Assembly: GCA_036555065.1 (NCBI GenBank)
Contig: DATBLZ010000116.1
Location: 1 to 11,604 of the forward strand
DNA: 11,604 bases
Reading direction: 5' to 3'
Source of the DNA: DATBLZ01 sp036555065
GTDB lineage: Bacteria > Pseudomonadota > Gammaproteobacteria > Steroidobacterales > Rariloculaceae
A program made the translations under genes and the position numbers. Under the pieces are notes generated by a model, which made no database searches, was not told the DNA's origin, and saw only the letters and a program-made list of their open reading frames with translations. Positions 6,159 to 11,604 of this stretch are shown in pieces. Every line of letters begins with the position of its first letter. Position 1 is the first letter of the stretch.

Positions 6159-6543
6159 AGTTCGTGCCGAAGTTCTGCACGAGATAGTCCGCGAGCACTT
6201 CGATCTCGGCGTTGTCGACGTCGGCGCCGTGCGCCTGCATGGTCACGAGCAGCGCCCGCCAGCTGTCGCGCGTGTAGAACGGCGCGAAGAGCGGCACGGC
6301 CGTGAGGTCATGACAGCCCAAGCAGGATTCGACGATGAGGTCGCGGCCCTGGCCCGCGGGCAACTCGATGCCGGCCTCGAAGGCCGGCGGCGCAGGTTCC
6401 ACGCCGGCCGCGGGCTTTGGCTCGCCCGCGGGCGTCGGCCCGGTCGCGCGCGTCGGCTCGGTCGCGCAGCCGGCGCAAGCGGCAGCCGCACCGGCCAGCC
6501 CGATCAAGACCCGAAGCACGCGAGCCACGGGGCGGCGGCTCAA
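6157..6543 (-). CDS. Exported monohaem cytochrome c
   Basis: This 128-residue protein has an N-terminal hydrophobic segment (about 10-25) with cysteines at 23 and 26 that could serve as a lipoprotein attachment site, though neither fits the lipobox well. A Pro/Ala-rich linker (30-60) follows, then a small cytochrome c domain. It has CLGCH (Cys74, Cys77, His78) for covalent haem and Met102 in LLVTMQAHGA as probable second ligand. IEVLADYLVQNFG is the typical C-terminal helix. The first codon is probably TTG 6543, overlapping the TGA of the upstream methyltransferase-like gene as TTGA; GTG codons at residues 6 and 9 are alternatives. It ends the operon that begins with the YncE-type propeller. 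It is probably an electron carrier in the periplasm; the partner is unknown. Confidence 0.8.
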   Translation of the reverse strand: MSRRPVARVLRVLIGLAGAAAACAGCATEPTRATGPTPAGEPKPAAGVEPAPPAFEAGIELPAGQGRDLIVESCLGCHDLTAVPLFAPFYTRDSWRALLVTMQAHGADVDNAEIEVLADYLVQNFGTN

Positions 6544-7004
6544 ATCCAGCGCCGCACGCGGGCGCGGTACGCGCGGAACGCATCGCCGAACGTGCTTTCC
6601 ATGCTGCGCTCCTCGAACGGAATGATCACGAAGTTATCGAGCACGAAGAGCACCACGGGCACGACCCACATGAGCCACGTGCCGGCGATCAGGGCCGCGC
6701 CGACGGCGATGACGAGAATGCCGAGATACATCGGATTGCGCGAGAACCCAAACGGTCCGCGCGTGACGATCGAGCTGTGCGTATCGGACGAAGGCATGAT
6801 CTCGGCGTTCTCTATCCGGAATATCTGCCGTGCCCAGGCGGAGAACGCGAGCCCGACGACGATCAGCGCGATGCCGAGCTCGCGCTGCTGGAGAATCGCC
6901 GGCAACTGCAGCGGCCAATCAATGAGGAGCGCCGCGCCGATGAGACCGAGCAGCCAAAGCGGCGTCGGGATACGAACGATCCAGGACGGCCTGTCGGTGG
7001 TCAT
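6540..7004 (-). CDS. Isoprenylcysteine carboxyl methyltransferase-like membrane protein
   Basis: This is a 154-residue integral membrane protein with about four helices (15-30, 42-58, 93-108, 110-127). It carries the family's two signatures: RGPFGFSRNPMYLG (82-95), and PFEERSMESTFGDAFRAY at about 129-146 ending in RVRRW. In characterised relatives these bind S-adenosylmethionine and the substrate. Bacterial members rarely have an isoprenylated protein to modify, and many act on lipids or have no known substrate. The N-terminus is short with no signal peptide. It lies 27 bp after the YncE-type gene and overlaps the cytochrome gene by 3 bases, so all three are likely translated from one mRNA. 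Family call is strong; substrate unknown. Confidence 0.86.
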   Translation of the reverse strand: MTTDRPSWIVRIPTPLWLLGLIGAALLIDWPLQLPAILQQRELGIALIVVGLAFSAWARQIFRIENAEIMPSSDTHSSIVTRGPFGFSRNPMYLGILVIAVGAALIAGTWLMWVVPVVLFVLDNFVIIPFEERSMESTFGDAFRAYRARVRRWI

Positions 7005-7031
7005 CGGGGCGGCGGGCGCGCGCGTCGGCTC

Positions 7032-8066
7032 CTACTGCGCGGCGAGCCGAATGACTCCATTGCGCTTCGGCCCTTTGCCGACCGGGATCTGCGTGACCTC
7101 GTGCAGCGTCGTCATGTCGATGACGGACACCGTGCCGGAGACGGCGTTCGCGACGTAGGCGAGCTTGCTGTCCGGCGTGAACGTGATCCAGTCCGGGTCC
7201 GTGCCGACGGGCACGCCGCCGAGCAGCCGGAGATCCGGCAACGAATACACGTACACGTGACTGTTCATGCGGCTCGTCGACCAAAGCGTCTTGCCGTCGG
7301 GCGCAACGCCGATGCCGTGCGCGGGCGCGCCGTTGTAGGTGCTGTCATAGCGCTGCTCGGGCGGCACGTCGGGCTGCGTGATGCGCGCGACCTCCCGGTG
7401 CGTATCCCAGTCGATCACGACGAACCCGTGATGCCCCGAGACCTGCACGAAGAGCTTGTCGGTCGAGCCGTCGGGCTTCGTGCTCATCGTCATCGGCCGA
7501 ATGGCTTCGCCTTCCCAGGCCCAGACCTCGGTGTCCGTGGCCGTGTCGAGCACGGTCAAGCGTTTGCCGGCGATCGAGCCTGCGACGACGTTCTTGCCGT
7601 CGGGGGTGACGTAGATGTTGTGGATGCCGCCGGGCACGGGGATGGTCTTGATCTTCGTCAGCGTTTGCGTGTCGATGACGTCGATGGCGCCGGGCTCGGC
7701 GATGATGCCGACGTACACTTTCCTCCCATCAGGCGTTATCGAGATGTTGTTCGGCCGCGCCGACAGCGGAATCGTCTTGATGATCGCGAGCGTGTGCGCG
7801 TCGATGACCTTCAATGCGGTTTCGGCTTCGCCGCTCACGTAGATGCGGCTGCCGTCGGGCGCCGCGATGATGCCGTGCGCAACGGGGATGCCGTCGATCG
7901 TGCCTACCACCGTGTTCGTCGCCGGATCGATGAGGTGCACCATCGTGTCCGTCGAGTTCGTCTGCAGGATGCGGACCTGCGCCTGCGTCGCGACCGTCGC
8001 GAGCTGAGCGAGCAGGGCTACCGCGAGGGTCATGATGAAGTGCGGTCGGCTCTTTGTGTCGTTCAT
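7032..8066 (-). CDS. Exported YncE-type beta-propeller protein
   Basis: This 344-residue protein has a signal peptide at about residues 1-28 (cut after TQA) and then about seven repeats of the YVTN/YncE kind. Each has a 'PDG-x-x-x-Y/V' strand followed by 'VID-x-x-T' and 'I-P-x-G': for example PDGSRIYVSG (70-79), PDGRKVYVG (112-120), PDGKNVVAG (155-163), PDGKTLWST (256-264) and PDSKLAYVAN (298-307). The sequence runs close to the expected end of a propeller with no break. ATG 8066 is fixed by AAGGGGGA about 5 bases upstream and by the signal peptide; in-frame codons further up would read through the VapC gene. Such proteins often accompany quinoprotein or cytochrome systems, and here a cytochrome c closes the operon. 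No catalytic residues are recognisable; a binding or scaffold role is likely. Confidence 0.87.
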   Translation of the reverse strand: MNDTKSRPHFIMTLAVALLAQLATVATQAQVRILQTNSTDTMVHLIDPATNTVVGTIDGIPVAHGIIAAPDGSRIYVSGEAETALKVIDAHTLAIIKTIPLSARPNNISITPDGRKVYVGIIAEPGAIDVIDTQTLTKIKTIPVPGGIHNIYVTPDGKNVVAGSIAGKRLTVLDTATDTEVWAWEGEAIRPMTMSTKPDGSTDKLFVQVSGHHGFVVIDWDTHREVARITQPDVPPEQRYDSTYNGAPAHGIGVAPDGKTLWSTSRMNSHVYVYSLPDLRLLGGVPVGTDPDWITFTPDSKLAYVANAVSGTVSVIDMTTLHEVTQIPVGKGPKRNGVIRLAAQ

Positions 8067-8102
8067 GAGATCCCCCTTGTGCGTCTCGTGCTCATTAATA
8101 TA
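8067..8102 (-). promoter_or_regulatory. Promoter and ribosome site of the propeller operon
   Basis: On the minus strand TATATT (8102-8097) makes a fair -10 box directly after the vapC hairpin. It would start RNA near 8090 and give a leader of about 24 nt. AAGGGGGA lies about 5 bases before ATG 8066. No -35 match is seen because the spacer falls inside the hairpin. Confidence 0.4.
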
Positions 8103-8141
8103 CCAGCGCATCCGTCGGTAGCGCCTACGCGGGTGCGCTGG
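8103..8141 (-). terminator. Strong hairpin at the end of vapC
   Basis: CCAGCGCATCC (8103-8113) pairs with GGGTGCGCTGG (8131-8141) at 10 of 11 positions, and the loop contains a second small stem GTAG-CGC-CTAC. The vapC stop codon lies inside the loop. On the minus strand the hairpin is followed by TATATTAAT, AT-rich but not a pure T-run. It probably ends the vapBC transcript and separates it from the propeller operon. Confidence 0.45.
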
Positions 8142-8649
8142 ATGCAGCGGAACGCCGCGGGCGCCCGCGGCCGCGATGTCTAGAGAGCGGCTTCGTCGGC
8201 GCATAGTCCGAACGATCATCCTCGATTCGATGCGCAAAGGGATTGCGGACCTTGACTGTGCCGCAGACCATGCCGTGCTGGAGGTCTTCCGAGAGCAGCA
8301 CGGCACAGTTTTGGAGCTCGGCGGCGGCGACGATCATCGCGTCCCACCAGGAGAGCTCGTAACGGCGCTCGAGGTCGCGCGCACGCACGATGACACCGCG
8401 ATCGATCTCTTGCGGCTCCCAAGCGAGCAGGGCTGTCACATCCTCCCAAGCTTCGTCGGCCGAGAGGCCCGGGTCGAGCTTGCGCGTAACCGTCGCGTAG
8501 TACTCCGAAAGCACCTGAATGCTCGTGCGGCCGCGCTGCTCCGCCCAGAGGTTACGCACCCACTCCGCGGCGATGGGCTGCTTCGCAGGCTCACTCGCGT
8601 CCCGCATGTAGACGAAGACATTGGTGTCAACGAAGACTGAGCCGTTCAT
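8125..8649 (-). CDS. vapC: PIN-domain toxin, VapC-like, with basic C-terminal extension
   Basis: This 174-residue protein is a likely ribonuclease toxin. PIN-domain acidic residues are in place: Asp8 in VFVDTN, Glu49 in LSEYY, Asp103 in SWWDAMI and Asp122 in LLSEDLQHG. These bind Mg or Mn for RNA cleavage in the family. ATG 8649 is preceded by GGAAGAG at good spacing, and its frame overlaps the antitoxin gene by 23 bp, as expected for coupled translation. The usual PIN end, VKVRNPF, falls near residue 142. About 30 further residues follow, rich in Arg, Ser and Pro (SRHRGRGRPRR), which is unusual. This tail may be read-through after loss of an earlier stop, or a nucleic-acid-binding addition. 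The toxin RNA target cannot be told from sequence. Confidence 0.88.
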   Translation of the reverse strand: MNGSVFVDTNVFVYMRDASEPAKQPIAAEWVRNLWAEQRGRTSIQVLSEYYATVTRKLDPGLSADEAWEDVTALLAWEPQEIDRGVIVRARDLERRYELSWWDAMIVAAAELQNCAVLLSEDLQHGMVCGTVKVRNPFAHRIEDDRSDYAPTKPLSRHRGRGRPRRSAASSAPA

Positions 8650-8869
8650 GCAGCTCTTCCCGCGACGGATACCGAGATCCACGCTTCTTGAGCCTTGTAG
8701 GCGCCCGAGCAAGGAAACCTCGCATCGCTCGCTCATACTCGCGCGATTCGCGCATGGTTTTTTCGAGCAGCTCGCCGACATATCGCGACAGGCTCATGTC
8801 CTGCCGCGCTGCGTGGCTGCGTGCCCAGGTAGCTGTTTTCTCGTCGAGAGTGATGGTGACGTTTTTCAC
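8627..8869 (-). CDS. vapB: Ribbon-helix-helix (CopG-type) antitoxin, VapB-like
   Basis: This is an 80-residue protein. MKNVTITLDE at the start is the DNA-binding beta strand of ribbon-helix-helix regulators, followed by the helices TATWARSHAARQ and SLSRYVGELLEKTM. The C-terminal part (about 45-80, with RGSRYPSREELHERL) is the usual toxin-binding tail of antitoxins paired with PIN toxins. The start is GTG 8869; no Shine-Dalgarno precedes it, but a -10-like TATTAT sits 7-8 bases upstream. It begins 30 bp after the hydrolase stop, and its end overlaps vapC. The antitoxin should bind and silence the toxin and repress its own promoter through the palindrome at 8878-8902. Confidence 0.88.
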   Translation of the reverse strand: MKNVTITLDEKTATWARSHAARQDMSLSRYVGELLEKTMRESREYERAMRGFLARAPTRLKKRGSRYPSREELHERLSLR

Positions 8870-8902
8870 GCCGGCGATAATAACACGGAAACCGTGTAAT
8901 TA
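8870..8902 (-). promoter_or_regulatory. vapBC operator palindrome and likely leaderless promoter
   Basis: ACACGG (8883-8888) and CCGTGT (8892-8897) are a perfect inverted repeat around AAA. The flanks TAAT (8878-8881) and ATTA (8899-8902) continue the symmetry after one mismatched base pair. The minus-strand -10 box TATTAT (8882-8877) overlaps the left part, and RNA would start near 8870, one base before the GTG. Protein bound to the palindrome would block this promoter, the usual VapBC autoregulation. The right flank covers the stop codon of the hydrolase gene. No -35 match is seen. Confidence 0.6.
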
Positions 8903-10894
8903 GATCGGCCCGGCGCCGATCGCCATCAGGAAGATCGCGAGGCCCACGGCGCAGGCGGCCGTCGCAGATAGGCCGAGCACGGTGCCGGTGGTCATGCGCG
9001 TATGGCCGCGCCAGCGAAAATACTCGACGATGCCCGCGATCGAGAGCGCTGCCCCGAGTAACGCGAGCCGGCCTCCCCACACTGCCCAGGGCAGCACGCC
9101 GATCGGCAGCGCGAGAATGTGTCCTGCGAGCGTGAGCCCGAGCGCAGCGGCTGCGACCACGGCGCCGAGCACCGCAACGACCGCGCCGAGCCCCGCGAGC
9201 ACTCGCGGTCGGCGCGCTCTTAGATCCGTCCGGCCGCCGATGCGCCGGGCGAGCGCCGCCAACGGATAGACGACGGCTGCGAGCAGCAAGCCGCCGAGCA
9301 CCAACGCGCCGCCGACCAAGGCCAGAGGCAACCCGGTGCGCCGCACGGTCTCGAGCAACCGCAACGGCCGCTTCGTCTCGTGCACCCGCGTCAGGAACGC
9401 GGGCGCGGAGAGCGCCCGGACACAGGAGGCATCGAGCTCGACGACGGGCTCCGCGATGAACGCCGCGAGCAGGCCATTGATGCAGTCCGGCGCCGTGGCG
9501 CCGAGCGTCGGCAGCACGCCGTGACCCACGTGCGGAACCTCGACGAACGTCGCCCGCGAGAGCCCGGGCAAGATCGTGCGTGCGAGCGCCGGGGGCACGA
9601 CGGGATCGACTTCGCCGGAGAGCACGAGCGCCGGAATGTCGCTTACGAGCGCGAGCACGGAGGCGTCGGGCTCGATGCGGTAGAGCGCGTTGCAGCGCTC
9701 GATCCCGGGATCGCCGCGGGCCGGCGTCAACACCCACCGGGCGAGCGGCTCCGAGGCGCGGAAGGCCGCGGGCATGCCGTGCAGATCGCCGCGACACGTC
9801 GCGACGAGATTGAGCCCCATCCCGAAGGAGCGATCGCCGAGCAGCGGCAGCACCACCACGCTCGCGAGCGCTTCGAGGGCCTCGGCATCGCGGGTCTCCA
9901 AAGCCCTCAGGAAGATCGGCAGATCGGGATATGCGCGCGCTTCGTAGAGCGTCGCGAACACGAGGCTCGCGAGCGTTTGACCGTCGAGCACGACGCGGAC
10001 GGTGTCGGCGACGTTCTCGAGCACGAGCGGCTCGGCGTCGTATGCGAGCAACTCAGCCTCGAGCCGTGCCGCGAGATCGGGCACGTCCGCTGCGCAGCGC
10101 TGATCGGCCGCGCAGGCGCGTGCGACGGCCTCGAGCGACGACCGCAAGCCCGCGGCCGAGTGCGCGGCGGGAGCGTCGGCGGCGATGACCAATGGCGCCG
10201 CAGAATCGAGGATCGCGGCCCGCACGCCCGCCGCGTCGACGCGCATCACGGCTTGACCGAGCAGCGCGCCGTAGGAACCGCCGAGCAAGTTCCAGCGCAG
10301 AAGCCCGAGCGCGCGGCGCAGGTCGCGAACATCGTGCGCGTTGTGCCAAGTCGAATACGCATCGACGTCGACGCCCTGAGCGCGCGCCTCCTCGAGGCAA
10401 CGGCGCAGGTCCGCGCGCAACGCGTCCTCGCCGTTCGGCCACATCCGCACGCCGCGCAACCACGGCGGCGCGATGGCCCGGCAGAAATCAGGCTCCGAGT
10501 AACCCGTGCCGCGTTGATCGAACACGACGAAATTGCTGCCGGGCGGCGGCGTGAGCGCCCCGGCCGCGAGCAACCGCTCCATGCTATCGATCGCCGCTTC
10601 GCCCGGGCCGCCGGCGAGCAGGACGAGCGTGCGCTCCGGCAGCGCAGTCCCTGCCGCCGCGACGCGCATGACCTCGAGCTTGATGAACCGGCTCTCCGGA
10701 TCGGAGCGATCTTCGGGCACGAGCACGTAGCCGCACGTGCGCCGCGCGGCGTGCGCGGCTCCGTCGTCCCCGAACGGGCAGGGATGCTCGATGAACTGCG
10801 GCTCGAACGCGGCCCAACGGGCGTCGAGCTCCTGAGCACGGGCGGCACCGGTCGCGGCGATGAATCCGAGCGCAATCGCAATGGGCTTGACCAT
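8900..10894 (-). CDS. Exported S33/TAP-like serine hydrolase with C-terminal membrane domain
   Basis: This is a 664-residue protein. A signal peptide (1-20, cut after ARA) leads into an alpha/beta hydrolase of the tripeptidyl-aminopeptidase/S33 type. It has oxyanion-region GGPG (95-98), FDQRGTGYSEP (125-135), nucleophile Ser207 in GGSYGA, Asp430 in SGEVDPVVPP and His458 in PHVGHG: a full catalytic triad. Conserved cysteines (39, 54, 138, 166, 261, 267, 367, 401, 471, 491) fit periplasmic disulfides. After about residue 520 come four hydrophobic segments (about 522-548, 566-590, 605-623, 636-660), so the enzyme is anchored in the membrane by its C-terminus, which is not standard for soluble S33 peptidases. 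ATG 10894 has AGGAGG 8 bases upstream and opens the signal peptide; an in-frame start at 10987 would lie beyond the promoter. It probably cleaves peptide or ester bonds; substrate unknown. Confidence 0.87.
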   Translation of the reverse strand: MVKPIAIALGFIAATGAARAQELDARWAAFEPQFIEHPCPFGDDGAAHAARRTCGYVLVPEDRSDPESRFIKLEVMRVAAAGTALPERTLVLLAGGPGEAAIDSMERLLAAGALTPPPGSNFVVFDQRGTGYSEPDFCRAIAPPWLRGVRMWPNGEDALRADLRRCLEEARAQGVDVDAYSTWHNAHDVRDLRRALGLLRWNLLGGSYGALLGQAVMRVDAAGVRAAILDSAAPLVIAADAPAAHSAAGLRSSLEAVARACAADQRCAADVPDLAARLEAELLAYDAEPLVLENVADTVRVVLDGQTLASLVFATLYEARAYPDLPIFLRALETRDAEALEALASVVVLPLLGDRSFGMGLNLVATCRGDLHGMPAAFRASEPLARWVLTPARGDPGIERCNALYRIEPDASVLALVSDIPALVLSGEVDPVVPPALARTILPGLSRATFVEVPHVGHGVLPTLGATAPDCINGLLAAFIAEPVVELDASCVRALSAPAFLTRVHETKRPLRLLETVRRTGLPLALVGGALVLGGLLLAAVVYPLAALARRIGGRTDLRARRPRVLAGLGAVVAVLGAVVAAAALGLTLAGHILALPIGVLPWAVWGGRLALLGAALSIAGIVEYFRWRGHTRMTTGTVLGLSATAACAVGLAIFLMAIGAGPI

Positions 10895-10992
10895 GCCGCG
10901 GCCTCCTGCCGAGGCGCAGGATAACCCGCAAATACCGAACTGAGGCAATATAGGCGTATCAGTCTGATCGCTGCCCAGGGGGAGCAAAACTT
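10895..10992. promoter_or_regulatory. Divergent intergenic region, hydrolase and TIM-barrel gene
   Basis: The 98 bp hold Shine-Dalgarno sites for both neighbours: AGGAGG for the minus-strand hydrolase and AGGGGGAG about 8 bases before ATG 10993. An AT-rich core CAATATA (10946-10952) can be read as TATATT on the minus strand. A small palindrome ATCAG-T-CTGAT (10958-10968) lies between it and the plus-strand gene and may be an operator. No convincing -35 boxes are visible. Confidence 0.3.
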
Positions 10993-11604
10993 ATGCAAAG
11001 AAGACAGCTCATGGCCGTGCTGGCCGCATCGCCGCTGCTCGCGGCGCACGTCGCGCGGGCGCTCGAGCCCGGCGTTCGTCAAGGGAAAATCAAGCAGAGC
11101 GTGATGCCGCAAGTCTGGGGCGATCTCGGTTTAAGCATCGAGGAGCGGTGCGAGGTGCTGGCTGCGCTCGGGTTCGCGGGCATGGACTTGCCGCAGCCGG
11201 CGGAGCTTCCGGTGCTCGAGAAGTTCGGGCTCGCGCCGGCCATGATGACCGGCACGGGCACGAGCTTTCAGGAGGGATTGATCCGCCGCGAGCTCCACGA
11301 CCAGATCGAGGCAGCGACGCGCGCCGGAATCGACATTTGCGCCGCGGCCGGCTGCAAGAGCCTGATTGCGCTGCCCGGCGAGCGCCGCGGCATGTCGCGC
11401 GAGGAGGGCGCCGACCACGCGGTCGAGATCCTCAAGCGCGTCGCGCCCTACGCCGAAGAGAAGGGCGTCTACGTCTGCATGGAGATCACGAACTCGAAGG
11501 TGCCCGGGGACAACCGCACCGACCAAGTGTTCGACGACATCTATTGGGGCTTCGACGTCTGCAAGCGGACCGAGTCGCCGAACATCAAGATCGTCTACGA
11601 CATC
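10993..11604 (+). CDS. Exported hydroxypyruvate-isomerase-like TIM-barrel protein (3' end outside window)
   Basis: The first 204 residues are present. The N-terminus MQRRQLMAVLAASPLLAAHVARA has a twin-arginine (Arg3-Arg4) followed by a hydrophobic run and an A-x-A cut site (about 21-23), so export by Tat is likely. The mature part matches sugar phosphate isomerase/epimerase proteins close to hydroxypyruvate isomerase: KQSVMPQVWG, LSIEERCEVLAALGFAGMDL, then CKSLIALPGER, and YVCMEITNSKV, where Glu164 is the probable metal-binding catalytic acid. VYDI at the edge supplies the next expected acidic residue (Asp203). The start is fixed by AGGGGGAG upstream and by the signal peptide. Relatives of this fold interconvert keto- and aldo-sugars. 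An exported member probably works on a sugar outside the cytoplasm, but the substrate cannot be read from the sequence. Confidence 0.82.
   Translation, partial: MQRRQLMAVLAASPLLAAHVARALEPGVRQGKIKQSVMPQVWGDLGLSIEERCEVLAALGFAGMDLPQPAELPVLEKFGLAPAMMTGTGTSFQEGLIRRELHDQIEAATRAGIDICAAAGCKSLIALPGERRGMSREEGADHAVEILKRVAPYAEEKGVYVCMEITNSKVPGDNRTDQVFDDIYWGFDVCKRTESPNIKIVYDI

Noticed and set aside
6417..8183. Plus-strand open frame of 588 codons
   Set aside because: It is antisense to three well-supported genes (propeller, methyltransferase-like protein, cytochrome). Its translation is Arg/Asp/His-rich low-complexity sequence with no domain, as expected for a high-GC shadow frame.
8067..8306. Upstream in-frame extension of the propeller gene
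   Set aside because: It would overlap vapC and place 80 residues before an obvious signal peptide; ATG 8066 has a strong ribosome site.
8176..8640. Plus-strand open frame of 154 codons opposite vapC
   Set aside because: It mirrors the PIN-domain gene and has no motif of its own.
8650..8781. Upstream in-frame extension of vapC
   Set aside because: It would read 44 residues through the antitoxin gene in another frame. The internal ATG 8649 has a ribosome site and opens directly into the PIN motif.
9380..10924. Plus-strand open frame of 514 codons
   Set aside because: It lies antisense to the S33-type hydrolase, which has a complete catalytic triad and signal peptide. The translation is Arg-rich with no recognisable fold.
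1..11604. CRISPR array, tRNA or rRNA
   Set aside because: I saw no regularly spaced repeats, no tRNA-like cloverleaf with a TTCGANTC arm in the short gaps, and no rRNA sequence. I could not run a covariance search.

Overview
The window is GC-rich and densely coding. No gene-free stretch reaches 100 bp, and I see no rRNA, tRNA, CRISPR array or insertion sequence. The mix of protein types suggests a soil or environmental Pseudomonadota genome, perhaps gamma- or betaproteobacterial; Acidobacteriota is possible. It includes DUF6152 proteins, secreted proteins with a 'G-x-[W/F]-x-GDTLV' motif, a DUF2231/planctomycete-type cytochrome, a YncE-type propeller, a GFA protein and a VapBC pair. This placement is inferred from protein families, because no marker gene is present.

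Layout. (1) Positions 1-297 hold the 3' end of an unrecognised gene, convergent with what follows. (2) Positions 302-2787 form an export module around a 53-bp divergent promoter: a DUF6152 gene and a secreted 'paired-cysteine' gene on the minus strand, and a second paired-cysteine gene on the plus strand. (3) Positions 2831-3697 encode a membrane DUF2231 domain fused to a c-type haem domain. (4) Positions 3706-5636 form a second export module, with a third paired-cysteine gene divergent from a second DUF6152 gene. It is bracketed by two direct copies of a small coiled-coil gene, the second of which has lost its membrane anchor. (5) Position 5691-6140 is a GFA/CENP-V zinc protein. (6) Positions 8066-6157 are a minus-strand operon: YncE-type propeller, isoprenylcysteine-methyltransferase-like membrane protein, monohaem cytochrome c. 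(7) Positions 8869-8125 are a VapBC toxin-antitoxin pair with a palindromic operator upstream and a hairpin at the end. (8) Positions 10894-8900 encode an S33-type serine hydrolase with a C-terminal membrane domain. (9) From 10993 to the window edge is a truncated, exported TIM-barrel isomerase-like gene.

How the genes may work together. Most products carry signal peptides or membrane segments, and three carry CxxCH or CxxC metal or haem motifs. This suggests envelope redox or catabolic chemistry. The most intriguing part is the duplicated DUF6152/paired-cysteine unit. Both DUF6152 proteins are predicted to mature to an N-terminal His-His and have a second His exactly 28 residues later, a pattern that could build a copper 'histidine brace'. 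All three paired-cysteine proteins keep two cysteines 139-141 residues apart. The two divergent promoters share a TATGATA core that would drive one gene with a leader and Shine-Dalgarno sequence, and the opposite gene as a leaderless or nearly leaderless mRNA. Functions for these two families are inference only.
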